50,589 nt of DNA, from positions 1 through 50,589 of the forward strand of contig JAMQCK010000144.1 of NCBI GenBank assembly GCA_024196135.1, given 5' to 3'. The position numbers were made by a program, and so were the translations under genes. Every line of letters begins with the position of its first letter. Position 1 is the first letter of the stretch. Positions 11,794 through 24,200 of this stretch are shown here, piece by piece. This DNA is from Pleurotus ostreatus/Saccharomyces cerevisiae fusant. Taxonomy: Eukaryota > Opisthokonta. The notes beneath the pieces were generated by a model. It searched no databases, was not told the DNA's origin, and saw only the letters and a program-made list of their open reading frames with translations.

Positions 11794-13276
11794 TTAAGGC
11801 GGACACGCATTCTTCACCAAGATCCGCGCGTTATTCACGAACACCCGTATCAGCTCGTTGAACCCGCTCCGTTCCACCTCGCTCGCGTTCGGGTCCCCGC
11901 GCTTGGCGGCGAGCGACATGATGAGCTCGGGCCGGAGGATCTCGAGCTCGAGTTCGTGGATGTATTGTTTGTTCTGGGTGGGTGGGTGAGCGTTGCGTTC
12001 AAGGAGAGGGGTTAGGATTGGGCACGGAGAGAGGAGTTATGGAATCAGGACCAAAAAGAGATTCATAGGTTTGGGGAAGGGGGCAGAGGGGGGAGGGGGA
12101 GAGGCGAAGGGGCGATAGGAAGGCGGGGAGGTGGGAAGAAAGAAGGGAGCGATGATCGAAGAGGGGAGAAGAAGAAGAAGAAGCAGGGAGAAAGGGGGGA
12201 CAGTACTCGGAGGGAGGGCAGTGCGGGACAGTACTCACTGTAGTCACTACGCCAGCCTCGGTAGCCAACACCTGAGTCAGGTCAATGGAGAACTCTTCGT
12301 GCTTGTAGCTCAGGCGGTCCTTCCGTCGCGTGTGGGTTGCGGGTTCGTCGGGTAAAGGGACTGGGGAGATGGTTTAGCGGTTGATTGGAAAGCGGTTTAA
12401 AGGAAAGTGGACGTGTCGGAAAGTGGTCATGGCGGAAAGCGGTCATGAGGGGGGGAAGTGCCTGCGGTAAGCCTCACCTGGACATTCAAGGCTGACCGTG
12501 ACGCGCCAATCGACGGGCCACTTCGGGCTGTGGATCTCGAGATTGGCGAGCTTGATTTTGCGCACGCATTCGACGACTCTGTTGTCGGCCTTTTCGTCTC
12601 GGGTGACGCGTATTTTGCTGTCTCTGATCAACTTGGTGTGAGGAAGCAGATTAGGTAAGGAATGGGTTCACGGATGGCCGAAGCATAGAGAGTGCACTGG
12701 TGAACGGACCTATCATTGCCGTAGAACGAGTCGACGAGGTAATGATGCGCGTAGCCGACAGGTGAAGAGGGATGACCGGGCTCATTCGACAATGCATGCA
12801 ATTTGTTGAGCTGCTGGTTGTAGTGTCGATGTTGGTCCTGGAAAGCGACTCATGAGGACAGGCAGTGACTCTATAGCGCCGTTCGGGCGTACAACGCTCA
12901 TATTGGACTCGAAGTGGACGGCAAGTGCGCCGGGGTCCAAGACTGGAGATATGATCAGCAAAGTAGTGGCGCCATGGAATGTGTGAACGCACCAGTTTCG
13001 ACCAGCACAGGTAAACGCAAGCGCATGTCCGACCCTCTCTCCTTGATCACGCCTATCTTTGCTTCCACCTCAATTTTGCTGCTCGTGACACCTGGATTCA
13101 ACAGTTAGCTACTGGCTACAGCAGAACAGACCGATTGATACTTACGCACCCAGATCGTGGTCGCTCGGACGCGTCATTATTGTATGGTGGATAAAGTCGG
13201 CGATCTCGAGGATGAATTCGTCCATTGGCTCGACACCAAGGATGGATACGGATAAGGGGGGAAGTGTGCTTGACAT
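11794..13276 (-). CDS. CET1: mRNA 5'-triphosphatase, Cet1-type (capping enzyme beta subunit)
   Basis: Seven or more exons. The start is MSSTLPPLSVSILGVEPMDE, followed by FILEIADFIHHTIMTRPSDH. Later exons give SSKIEVEAKIGVIKERG, AVHFESNMS, DQHRHYNQQLNKLHALSNE, HHYLVDSFYGNDSKIRVTRD, VVECVRKIKLANLEIHSPK, WRVTVSLECP, RRKDRLSYKHEEFSIDLTQV and YIHELELEILRPELI, ending ILVKNACPP with TAA at 11794-11796. The two metal-binding glutamate motifs of the Cet1 tunnel enzymes are both present (EVEAK near the N-side and HELELEI near the C-end), as are the IRVTRDE and DWRVS-like strands. It removes the gamma phosphate of nascent mRNA in the nucleus, the first step of cap synthesis. Fungal Cet1 is unrelated to the metazoan enzyme. 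No N-terminal extension is seen. The last intron (11974-12238) is unusually long. Confidence 0.9.
11974..12238 (-). other. Long last intron of the Cet1-type gene with a purine/pyrimidine tract
   Basis: 265 nt, GTGAGT donor and CCCAG acceptor, against about 50 nt for most introns here. Its plus strand is strongly purine-rich from about 12070 to 12210 (GGGGAAGGGGGCAGAGGGGG and similar), so the transcript has a long pyrimidine stretch. It also holds a direct repeat of GGGACAGTACTC near its donor side. Confidence 0.7.
12387..12449. repeat. 16-bp tandem repeat, four copies, inside a Cet1 intron
   Basis: GGAAAGYGGT-type units start at 12387, 12402, 12418 and 12434, with spacing of 15, 16 and 16 bp. 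They lie in the intron between the WRVTVSLECP exon and the RRKDRLSYKHEEF exon. No coding role. Confidence 0.75.
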
Positions 13277-14081
13277 TTTTGAGGTCGTGGAAGGAGCTGT
13301 CCTTGGTCTGTGTGAAATATACGCAAGCAAAAAGTCTTTGATGAGAGGAAGAAGTAAAGCATTAACGCCACAAACGCCACGCTGTGACGGGACCTGCGCC
13401 ACGTGCGTGGCGTCACATCGAACATCAACTTGGTCTCGACCACGACTCGAATGGACGACCACGCCTGTCCGCGGACATCATGCCGTTGTGTACGCGATTG
13501 CGCAAGCGATAACACGCGTTTTATTCTCTGGAATATTCTCTGTCGCGGGCAGCGACTAGCAGCTTCCGCAAGACCCGTCCTTGCCGGCATTCTGCAGTGG
13601 CGCTTGCAGGTCCAGAGCCTGGCTGTACGGCTCCTCAAATGTGCTCTTCTATCTAGCGGAGATACATCTGCGAATCGCCGGCTTCAGAGGCCGGAAATAG
13701 GAGCGGGGCCCCGGGTTTTCACGCATTCAAATTTCCCAGGTTTGCCTTTGCCACTTTGCCTCGCACCCCCAATCGTCCCGCAGGCATTGCAGCCGCGCGC
13801 GTTTCTGACGTAGCTATTGGCTGAATACAATAACCAAGGTTTCCCTTACGCGAACGGCTGGAAATTCAGTCGAGCGCATTGCTTCCCAAGTTCAGTCGCC
13901 GCTCCACTCACGATGTGCAGGGCCTGGTCTGGGCCGCTGGCCCCAGAGCCGATGGCGTCGTCCCCGGTGCGGTATCCATTGCCAACGGAACGGCTCTCAA
14001 ACGCGTGCGCGCGCGTGCTTCGCTGGGAGCATTAATGAGCTCAATTCCAGTACTCTCCTTCGACTTTCATCTTCAGCCAAC
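13277..14081. other. Divergent intergenic region between Cet1-type and F-box genes
   Basis: 805 bp carrying both promoters. The frames 13403-13813 (+) and 13879-14238 (+) have no domain, and the second overlaps a clear gene in another frame. No TATA box stands out. Confidence 0.45.
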
Positions 14082-16271
14082 ATGGACGTCTTCAACCTAC
14101 AAATTCTCGACGCGAGTATCATGCAGGTCGCGTCCCACCTCACGCCTAACCAGAAGGCCGACCTTCTGCTATACGCTCTGCGCGGTCTGCCACCCGGAGG
14201 GTACGTCATTGACGCACGATTTGCGCCCTGCTGATTAGGGCGGCCAGCCGCCCAAAGACGGTCGTCGAGAATGCCATACAGGCTTGTCTGCAGATCCCCT
14301 CCCTCTCCCCCGAGAACATTGCCAAGGCGCGGATCTTGCGCGCCCGGTCAAGGCTCGCTGCAGGCGGACATATCAGTGCGCAGGAAGGTACAGCACGTAT
14401 ATATTGTCACAATTCTCTGGGAGACCCACGCCTTTTATTCAGATCTGCAGGCAGCTCTTGAGGCTGATCCCGACAACCCAGAGGCAAAGGCCTTGCTATA
14501 CCAGCGCTCCGTTGCCGTCGAGAAGGTAAAGGTATACTGTCTTCCGGGATTGTACTTCTGAGCCTACGTGCAGCTGCTCTCTCCAGCGACGAGCCACTCA
14601 GAGCGAAGGACTCAGTTTTCGACCGAGATTTGGAGGGAAATCGCTCTCTTCTTACCTCGCCACGAGCTGAGGACTCTGCTCTTCGTCCCAAACGTCCTCT
14701 CGCGTGTCGCCAGCCAGCTGCTCTTTCGAGACGTGGACATCCACCTGTCCAGCCAGGACGACGCGCGGGAGGACTTGGTTCCCAGCCAAGGATATCCTCC
14801 GTTTAGGAAGAGCGACGCCGAGAGGAGCGCCGATATTCTCACCAGAATAATCACGGACCCCGCCTTCGCGATTGCCGTGAAGAAGTTGAGGATATTCGCG
14901 GCGCGGGATCTGCGGAGCGGCCCGCTTGACTTCGCGATAGGTGAGCTGAATGACTTCTTTTGGTGCTACTTCCTCGACGACTGACGCGGTCCCACCCTCA
15001 GGAATGCTAACCAACGCGCTCTCCCATCTCCAGAATTTGCAAGAGATAGAGGTAACTGCGGGTTATGACAACCTGACCACGCTGCTGCGTCTCGTCCAAT
15101 CAGCGGCGGCTCGTGTTCAATGTCTGGCAATTGAGTGCGTGTATGTTTTGCGCGTATGAATGGCGATCTCCAGCCTGACATTTCGTATAGCTCGTACGAT
15201 GGCCCCCTCGATTTGTCCTTCCTCAAGCTTGGCCACCTATCGTCCTTCTCTTATTCGTGCCGGCACCCCATCTTGGCCTCGGACACCCCGAACCCCGCCT
15301 TCTCGTCCGCGTCCACTATCTGCCGTTCCACCTCCGACTTCCTGTTCAGAAATCGCCATAGCCTCCGCAAGGTCGCCCTTGAAACGTCCCTCTGGCCCTT
15401 CCCCTCCGAAGCGCTCGCCATCCGCAACCTCACCCACCTCTCCTTCTCGGGCCTTTTCGCGCAGAATGCTTCCGCCTTCGACGACATCCTCACCCACGGC
15501 CGGCAGCTCGAGTCCCTCGCCCTCCGCTGCCTCCTCGACGCGTGCACGCCCTCGCACGCCTTCCGCGCGCACGCAGCCGCCCTCCCCTTCCTCCGCCACT
15601 TCGCCTTCTCGGTCCGGGCCGCCGTGCACGGCAACCGCGCGTCCGACCCAGACCTCTTCCCCGCCATCGCCGACTTCCTGCGCGACCGCAAGGACATGCG
15701 CGCGGTCGAGCTGCTCGTGCCTGAGGACCCCGTCGTGCAGCGCGAGGTAGGCTTTGGCGCCGCAGTGTGGGGCATGCTCCCCACGCTCGTCGCGCTCAAG
15801 AGCCTCTCCATCACGTACCCGGCGGACCTCGCGTCCGGTCTGGCCCCGTGGCTGGTCCCCAGATCGGTGGAAGCGCTCGAGCTGGAGGGCGTGGCGTGGA
15901 CGATGCCTGATCCTGGGCCTTTCTTGACGGTGCGTTTTAATTAAGCGAAATTAACGGGGGACTTTATTGAGCTTGCATCGCAGCAATTGGGAAGTGGTAT
16001 GCCCTCAGGGCTACGCTACATCGCATTTTCCGACTTTCCCTTCCGTGCGGGACCGGCGCTGATCGTGTCGCGCGGTTTCCAGGCGGTCAGGGTAATTCGC
16101 ATCGGCAGCAGTTACTATAGCGTGAGGGAGGCGATGGACAATAGTGGAAACCCTACACGCGAGGTGGAGCTATGGCCAAGACGACGTGCACTGTACTACG
16201 CCGCGGACTGGCTTGAGTGGCATGGATGCTTGGCCGCGATGGAATATTGCGCCCGGACACTGGGCTTTTGA
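14082..16271 (+). CDS. F-box protein with N-terminal TPR-like region and C-terminal LRR-type repeats
   Basis: Seven exons are supported. Exon 1 runs from MDVFNLQILDASIMQVASHL to LRGLPPGG, then come AASRPKTVVENAIQACLQIP, a TPR-like unit (EDLQAALEADPDNPEAKALL) and LLSPATSHSERRTQF. The F-box is FSTEIWREIALFLPRHELRT followed by LLFVPNVLSRVASQLLFRDV, a form widespread in basidiomycetes. The rest is leucine-rich (LRKVALETSLWPFPSEALAI, NLTHLSFSGLFAQNASAFDD, VALKSLSITYPADLASG) and ends AAMEYCARTLGF, TGA at 16269-16271. Such proteins recruit substrates to SCF ubiquitin ligases. TPR plus F-box plus LRR is the layout of yeast Dia2 and fission yeast Pof3, but orthology is not shown here because the TPR part is short. 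The last intron (15930-15983) begins GTGCGT. Confidence 0.83.
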
Positions 16272-16546
16272 ATATTATACCTGAACAATACGATACACCG
16301 TCTCGCTATCACTCTGCTTTTTCTTGCTCTGCATATATTGATTACAACGTTCTCGTCGTCCTATGTATTACTACTGCTCGTACATAAGCTAGTCTAGTAC
16401 ACTGAAATAACCGAACATGAAGGATTTACGACGGATCGAGTGAAAAAGGACGCGGGAGGAAATACAATAAAGCAACGAAAGCAACGACGTGGACAAACCG
16501 ACACCAAAACAGAAAATGGTCCAGCAGGCAAGCGTCCCAACGATCG
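16272..16546. terminator. Convergent 3' region of F-box and SUMO-protease genes
   Basis: 275 bp between two convergent stop codons, AT-richer than its surroundings, so both 3' ends and polyadenylation sites should lie here. No defined signal was assigned. Confidence 0.4.
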
Positions 16547-19500
16547 TCACCTCTTCGACCTAGGCGCTGCTTTCCTACCCCCGCCCTGGCTACCCGTCTT
16601 CGCCTTCGACGCGGACGGCGGAGGCCCGCTCACCTCCACAATGTCAATCTCAGAACCCGACGAATCCGACTCTACGGCATCCTCGGCCTTCTTCTTCTTC
16701 GCCTCCTCTTTCTCCCTTTCCTTCTGCGCCTTCGCGACCTTGTAGTCCTCGGACTCTTTGCGAATGATGTCCCGCAGCTCCTGCCGCAGGGTCCCTACTT
16801 CATGCTCGCGCCAGGCCCGCTTGCGCTCGTTGTGATCGCCTCTATTCCTCTTACGGTCCGCCTGCCGATGGTGCGTGAGCTTGTGCTTGCTAAAAAGGGA
16901 TGCCTACGTACGCAGATCGTTCGCAAGAACGACTCAGGATCGCTCAGGAAGGTGCGGAAGAAGTGTATCAGGTACACGCCGCAGTCACAGAAGTTAGGTT
17001 GCACGGGAACCTTGAGTACTAGGTAAGCCAGCGGCAAACACGCATGCAAACCTTACTGACCGAAGCCATCTTCCCCTTGACGTCCGACACGTTCTCCACC
17101 TGTTTCTTGTCACGCGCCTCAAGCCCGAGGTACGCGTTGAGTTGATTGATAGCAGATCGATGCTGGCTCCCAAGCGAGTCGAACGTTATGATGAGCGTCC
17201 TGATTTTGTTTAGGTGTCAATGTCCTTTTCCATATCCAAAAAGGACTTACTGGTCGCTCCGCAAGAGCTCAGGCTCTGCGACCCCGTCCTGAACTTCAAC
17301 GTCGTCTGACGTGGCATCAGGCGCGGCGCGCTGCTTCCCCTTCGCCTTCTCCGACTTGACCTGCTGGTAGGTACGCACGGCCTTCTTTTGCGGAGCGGTG
17401 CCATAGAACTGCGCGGCAGGAACTCCGCCAGACCTTGCCTGCCCCTCATCGTCGTGGATCTCGTAGACGGTGGATGACTGGCCATCGCTGGGTCCTCGCA
17501 GTGTTTGCTCGTCCTCGTCGAACAACGTAGTCGGATCCGGCTTGGGAGAATATCGGCTAACGTCCTTCGTGTTGTCGTTGAGCGCGAGAGGATCCGGCGA
17601 CGTCGAGCCGTCCCTGCGATCCTGGCCCTCGCCAAGCGACATGTGTCCCATGCCCTGCGACATGTCCAAGTCATCCTGCGAGTCGATAGCCTCCCTAGCA
17701 CCCTCACGCACATTGCTCATCGTAATGTCCCCGTCCTCGTCGCACTCATCGTCGCTCAGCATGGACAGCGGGGACATGTCGCCCATACGGAAGTCTGTCC
17801 CGACGGTCCCGGTGTGCGAGTACCCGCTTTGCGACCCTGCCGGAGCCGACGCACAGGAAGGACGAGAAGGCGAATTCCCTCTCGATGGGCCAGGGGAGAC
17901 GTGGCCGGAGAAGTTGAACGGCTCGTCGCCGTGCGATCGGTAACCCGCAATCCTCGATTCCTCCTGTGCGTCCTCTTCGAGTAGTTGGTTCGACACCTCC
18001 CTCTCGTCATTCCCGTCGCTGAAGACCTGCGACCTCGAGTATTCCGGAGTCACATCGCGCGGCTGTGCGCCCGAGATGTCGTCGTTGTCGTCGCTCGGCT
18101 CTGGTGAACGCCGAGGAGAGGGAGTAGGCGGGACTTCCTCTCCAGCAGGGCCGTTCGACGTGGTGGAGGGCTTCGAAGTAGCAGGCGCTTGTGTTTCAGC
18201 AGCCACGATGTCCTTGTTCGATCGCAAGCTCTGTCGTCTTACTTCAAGTGCTTCATTGACGGGGGGCGGCGGCTTGGGAACCCTTTCCGGCCGGTATATC
18301 AGAGCCATATACCAGTGAAGGCTGGAAATATGCTGTCAGTGATTGTGCACGCTGTCTGGCGCTTACTCGCTTACTTTTCGTTGATGGGCACGAAAATATA
18401 GTTCTTTGCAAATAAGTCGAATTGCTTCGTCCACTTGCGCACGCTCTGATAGCCTTCTGCGAGACCCTCCCTGTGCAACAGTCATTAGCGCTACACGCAA
18501 TGCAGATTACTACATCTCCACACACCCTTTCTTCTCTGTAAGCTTCTTGAAGAAGAAAGAGCTGAACACATGGACTTGCTGCGCCAGATCGGGGTTCTCG
18601 TTCTGCAGTTGAACGAGGTAGTACCTGCTCAAATCAGTATGAGGATTTCGCACGAGCGAAGACGATGGTCTCACTTGAGCGCGAACTCCAGTATCGTGTC
18701 GTTGAGATATTCGCCCGGTTCTAACCGTGCGACATCCGAGTTAGTGATATTGACCGCGCCGGGGACGCCGAAGGGGTAGGATAGGACGCTGACGACGATA
18801 GGTGTCAGCGATCAAGCAAGCAGGCATCTGGAGGTACAGAGCCTACTCACACTTCATCGGGATCCAGAATTGGTCGTCTCCGCTCACGCGACGACTCCGC
18901 CGTTCCAGCGTTCTGCCGCGTTGAGCGTCGCGGTGGCTGCACAATGGCCACCTCTTCCTCTTCCTGCTGCTCCTTCTCCTTCTCCTTTGGCTGCGGCTGC
19001 AGCTGCGGTGAAGGTGAAGGTGCGGCATCCTGAGTCTGCCTTACTCTCCGACCCGTCTGCAGCGCCGGTGGCACCACAAAGTCCGTGGGTGCGGCGTGGT
19101 TCGTCCTCCTCGCAGTAGAGGCGCGCGGAGGCGAATCATCGATGGCGATGGGAGTTTGATACATTCGCTCTTCCTGGATACGACGCGCCGATTCGGTGAT
19201 GGCCTCCCAGAAGGTCTTGATGGCGGAGACAGTATCTCCTTTGAAGATGATCTCCTTCAAGCGCTGAAGCAGCCTCTGGTAGAGAGGTATCTCGCCCTGG
19301 CTGAGCGCGAATCTAAGGCACACATGCCCTTCGGCAGTATCACTGCCTCTCGGGGTATTAGAATTGTGTACGAGAAGAATGCAGATAGAACACACCCTGG
19401 ACGAAATGCCCGTGAGCCGTTGGCGTCTTGATAGTGGTCGAGCCATTAGGCCGGATCTTCGTCACGAGTCTAAGGACATGGATATGTCGATCACCCTCCT

Positions 19501-20743
19501 TGTGTGGGGGGGCGCGCGCAGGGTCAGAGTACTTTATACCTGCGTGAGCACTGCAGAGATGTAAGCAAGCGACCTGGACTTGCCTCCATCGCGTCAAAAT
19601 CACGCTTGATATCCATGCACTCCATGCGGGGATTGTCGCCGTCCAGTACGATTTTGATCTGGTTCGTACTCCATTCGATTCTGGAGTCCTCCTCGACAAG
19701 CAAGGTACCGAGATAGTACGCGGCCACTCGCAAAGATTCGTATATCCTCTTGTTCTCGTCTCGAGCCGATGACGCAGGGCCGGGTTTGAATGCAATGTTT
19801 GATTTGAGGGCGTTCTAAATCGCGATGAGGCAAGGCTGCGCTCATGAAATCAACAATATGGACTGACCTTGCCCTTCATACTATTCTTGAGTTTGTCACC
19901 TTGTACGATCTTATTCAAGTCAAGATGGGGAGGTGCGTTGCTCGTGCGAGGCGCCGCGTTGCGTCGATCTTGCAGCTGTTGTACCTTGTCCTGGGTGGTT
20001 CGCTCCTCCCACACTTTCACCAGCTTATGCACATTCCTAGGAGGCGACCGACAAACGATATCTGCCTTAGGAATATCCACCTCCTCGGAGTTCATCGCGT
20101 TGAACCCGGGCATAGGTTTTCGGGCTGGCCCTGGTGGCATATATGGCGAATCGTCACGAGGCAGGAGCTCGATCTCCTCGTCCCCATCCACCACGATAGG
20201 ATCGTCTTGATCTTCTCCGCGCACCAGAGGTGCGGTATGGCGTGGGGGCGCGCTGACTCGTTGCTTGACGCGCTGGTCAACGCGCTTGGTAGTTGCCCCA
20301 TCGGGGCGTAGGCGAGGCTCGTCAAATGGATGAGGTCTTCCCCCGTCGATCACAAATGAGGAGGGGTCGACGAGTTCGGGAGATGAGGAGCGTGTCGTGT
20401 TGGTGGGGTGAAATTCCCGGCCTAGCGATAGAACAGTGAGCAAGCGCGAACCATTTCACAGGGTCAAGGACGCACCATCAAGCCGTGGCCTCTTCGTTGG
20501 CCGCTCCGTCGGTCGCTCCGTGCGCGAGGCCCCTGCTTGAGCACGGCCCAAAAGGGTGACGCCTCGCGGATGGGCTTGACTGGAGGACTGGCGCTTCTGT
20601 CCGGCCTGCGGCTTGGGCGTGGAAATTGTGTCGCGCATACGACCTGTGAATGGGTTGGCTGCGCCCTTAGGCGCTGTCAGCGGTAATGTCTTGTCTTGTT
20701 CATGAATTGTAGACTTCACCGTGCTTGGTCCTGGACGTGACAT
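16547..20743 (-). CDS. ULP2: Ulp2/SENP6-type SUMO protease (C48 peptidase)
   Basis: Multi-exon gene of roughly 1,000-plus residues. The N-terminus is MSRPGPSTVKSTIHEQDKTL and is disordered. The catalytic domain contains EPGEYLNDTILEFALKYYLV, VHVFSSFFFKKLTEK, KWTKQFDLFAKNYIFVPINE, HWYMALIYRPERV (catalytic His), TLIITFDSLGSQHRSAI (catalytic Asp) and VPVQPNFCDCGVYLIHFF (oxyanion Gln and catalytic Cys in DCGVY). Between the His and Asp blocks is an acidic, Ser-rich insertion of about 370 residues (about 17250-18300). The C-terminal tail has a charged helix (KAQKEREKEEAKKKKAEDA) and a SIM-like GSEIDIVEVSG. Ulp2-class enzymes trim poly-SUMO chains in the nucleus. The start at 20741-20743 is the first ATG with a good frame. 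An upstream exon cannot be excluded because the frame stays open to a splice-like TCTAG. Confidence 0.87.
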
Positions 20744-21237
20744 AGGTTGTGGCGGCGATATATGCACGCTCCGTTTCGACCATTCACTAGAGCATAGTGA
20801 GATAGACGCTCGCCACCCCTGGATTTACTGATGCTCACTGGCGGGATCTCGGGGTAAGCCCAGACCCTGTGTTATCGAAACCGTGCAGTGCATTAACCTG
20901 CTTCCTTTCAGGCTCATCGAGCAGCATTTCGCCTGAAATGGCGCAAGCAGCGCGCCTCGTGCAATGTAGTGGTTATGGTCAAGAGTGATGAGCGCGCCAA
21001 ATGAACCGCGACCTTGATCAATGCGCCGGCCCGTGCTCCGACTGCAATGGCCTTTTCCCCAGGATCACTGATCCCTCCGCGCACACTGCCAAGGAAGATA
21101 CGACACGATAGATAGGTTACTCATAGGTCATTCATTATTCGAGATGGGATAAGACAGTGTTCGTAGTTTGTAGATGGCTTCGAATTCAATAGTCTTCCAA
21201 CCTTAAGAATCTTACAAGTACACGCGAAGTCCTTCGT
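20744..21237. other. Intergenic stretch upstream of the SUMO protease
   Basis: 494 bp with the SUMO-protease promoter and the 3' UTR of the Bbc1-type gene. No gene, repeat or RNA was recognised. Confidence 0.45.
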
Positions 21238-24200
21238 TCACGCCTCCAACACACGGAAGACCTACAACACAATCAGCAACCATCACCCACCACACTAGCA
21301 AGAACAACACACCTTAATCGTCCCGCTCTTCAAATCATCCAACCGATAGCTCACCGACTCCACCGTCTGCTGCCCGACATGCTGATTCGCCTGGAACACC
21401 CGCACCTTGCTCTTCTTCCCCTCAAACTCGCCCACGATCCCCACCACGTCCTCGCCCTGCCCGACCGACAGGCTGTACGCCGCGAGACCCTTGTGCCCCT
21501 TCAGCTTCGCGTCGCGCAGGAGCACGACGTCGCCGGGCATGATCTCGCTCACGCGCTTCTGCACCGTCTGCCCCTGCTGCGCATACACCAGCGCGCCGTA
21601 CGCCTCGGGCGGGGCAACGGACTGCGCGTTCGGCACCTCGTGCAGCGTGGCGGCGACGAAGCCGTGGAACGAGCCGTCGCCGATGAGTGTTCTCTTGCTC
21701 TTGTCGAACAGCGTCGTCGCGGCCTCGCAGATCTGAACGCCGACGCGGCCCCAGACAGCCATTAGCTCGTCGGCAGTCAGCTCGGGCGGAGGAGCAGGAG
21801 GCTGGGCATGGGGCGGAGGCTTGGGCTTCTCTTCCTGTTGCCACGAAAGCGAGAGGTCGGGCGGTTGCTCGAACTCCATGTTGACACCGCCCGGCGTGAG
21901 CTCCCACTGCGAGAGCGTGCTGTCCGACATGCCGGGTTGCTCTTCGTGCGGTGGTGGCGGAGGAGGTGCAGCAGAACGAGGAGGTGGAGGGCGACTGCCT
22001 CGGGGTGGCGGCGGCGGCGCAGGTTCATCCTCTTCTTCGGGTTCACCGCTCTCCTCAACCATCACGTACTCGCTCTGCGGAGGCTTCTGTCCCGTCGACT
22101 TCGTCGTATGGTCGGACCTGACTGTCTGCTTCGACTCGACGCTCGCCACCGACGACTTGCGCTGCGGCGGTGGGACATGCGGAGGTCGCCCACTGGGTAC
22201 CGGCGGCGCTCCTGGCTGCGACGCCCGCCGTGCTGGCGGATGCCCACCAGCACGCGACGGAATAGGCGGGGGCGGCGCCTCCTCCATCGCATCCTCATGT
22301 CGCACCTCCTCCATCTCGCTATCCTCCGCCTCCACCTTTACGCCCTCGCTCTCATGCTCCGAGTCGAGGTCCTCAGGCGGCGGTGGCGGCGGATGCGATG
22401 CAGGCGGCAGAGGTGGCCTCCCCGTAGGTGGTGGCGGCGGTCGTCCCAAAGGCGGATGAGGGGCGCGCTCGGTCGGCGGCGCAGGAGCGGCCTGCGCCGA
22501 CTCGTCCCGCTCATCCTTGAGTACATGCGACTGCTTCGGCGGCATACCCATCGGCAGCATCCCAAAGCGCATACCACCCATGTTCGCAATCTTCGCTGCG
22601 ATGCGCTCCTTCCTTGCGCGCTCTTCCTCCTCTTCCGTCATCTCCGTGGGTTCAGCGGTGGTCTCTTCGGCCTCCTCTTCCTGAGCGCGAGGGGCAGGAG
22701 CTTTCGAAGCCGGCACTGGCGGCGCCTGCCCAAACTTGATGCCTCCCAGCTTGGCCATACGCTCTGCGATGGTGCGCCGACGGGCAGTCTCCTCATCCTC
22801 TTCGGCTTCAGTGGGCAGCGCAGGCGCAGCAGGAGGCGGCGGCGAGAGGTCCTCCGGACGAGGCTCCGCGTACGAATTGCGGCGGCTGGGAAGGAAACCG
22901 GGGTCAATGGGATCTGAGGTAATGTGGTTAGACAAACCGTGTTCATACCCTTCCAAGTCATACTCGCCTCCCTCTTCCTCGTCCAGAACCTCGGAACCAC
23001 TATACGGAGATTGCGGTTGAAATCTCTGTGACGCTGCCAAGGAGTAAGCACAGATGGAATGACAGTATTCAAGTAAGATAGACTTACTAGGCGAAAGCAG
23101 TCCAGGCGACGGGTCATGCGTTGACGCGCCCGTCCGCGGCGGGATATACAGCGGCGCCTCACTCGGCGCAGGGGAGGCCTCGACGTCACCCCTTCGAGGC
23201 GGAGTCGGCAGCGCATCTTGCGCATCCTCGTAACCCTCGCCATCCTCTTCGTCACTCTCCTCGATCTGAGGTGGAGGAGGCGGCGGTGGCATCGGCCTAT
23301 GCGGCGCATCGACATGCGGCTGAGGTTGCGACGTCCTACGCACATGTGGAGGTTGGGGACCACGCTCTTCTACAGCAGACGGAGGAGGCGCAGGTGGGAC
23401 AGGGACAGAGGCCTTCCGCGAGGACTGCACTGACGCACGACGAGGCGGCGGAGCAGGCCGCTCTTCCTCCTCTTCCTCTTCCTGCACATGTAGGGGAGGG
23501 AGCTGTCGAGGTGGCAGAGGCGTTTCTTCCTTCTCCGACTCTTCGGTCTGCGCCGGCGAAGCCGAACGAGGCGGCGGTGGAATAGACCGACGAGCCGGAG
23601 GAGGTGGAGGAGCTTCATCTTCCTCAGGCGCTGGCGAGGGCGACCTTGGCGGAGGAGGTATGGAGCGCCGTGCAGGTAGTGGCGCTGGAGCCTCCTCATC
23701 TTCCTCCTCCTCCTGCGGCGGTGGCGAAGGCTCCCGTCTCGCAGGCGGCGGCAGCGTCGTCCTCCGCACTGGCGGCGCGCGCGATTGATCCTCCTGCACC
23801 GATGCGCGGTCCTCCTCCACCGACTCTTGATCCTCTTCCGGCTTAGCCTGCGCCGCGATGCCGCTTCGAGGAGGCAGCACATGGACGTCCTTCTCCTCGG
23901 AATCTTCCGCAGGCACCTGACCGGTCGGCGTTTCCGCACGTTCATCATCATCGCCGGTTTCGCTGGCTTGCAAATCGTCGTCGTTCGCGACTATAAAAAG
24001 AGAACAAAATTGAGCATATTTCCAAGCAGACCACATCGTATAGATACACTGCTGGCTTTGTTTGAAAAGAGAGAGATTATTTACCATCGTCTTCAATCTC
24101 GATGCTCCCCGTCGACGCTACGCTCGCCTTTCGAGGAGGCGGGATCGTACGCGGCGCAGGCGACTGCGGCTCAGGCGGAATGGAGCTTGCAGAGTCCTTG

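Noticed and set aside
15160..15750. 196-aa plus frame rich in S, P, R
   Set aside because: Shifted frame of the F-box/LRR exon, which has the recognisable leucine pattern in the other frame.
21808..22917. 369-aa plus-strand open frame, arginine- and leucine-rich
   Set aside because: Lies antisense to the Bbc1-type coding region. Its composition (R/L-rich) is the expected mirror of proline- and glutamate-rich codons, and no domain or splice support exists.
22921..22960. Possible 27-nt intron (GTTTGT...CTCAG) in the Bbc1-type gene
   Set aside because: Too short to splice; the open frame reads through it without a stop.
22638..23951. Minus-strand R-rich frames (22638-23363, 23370-23951)
   Set aside because: Alternate frames of the same Bbc1-type exons; arginine bias from GC-rich codons, no start context.
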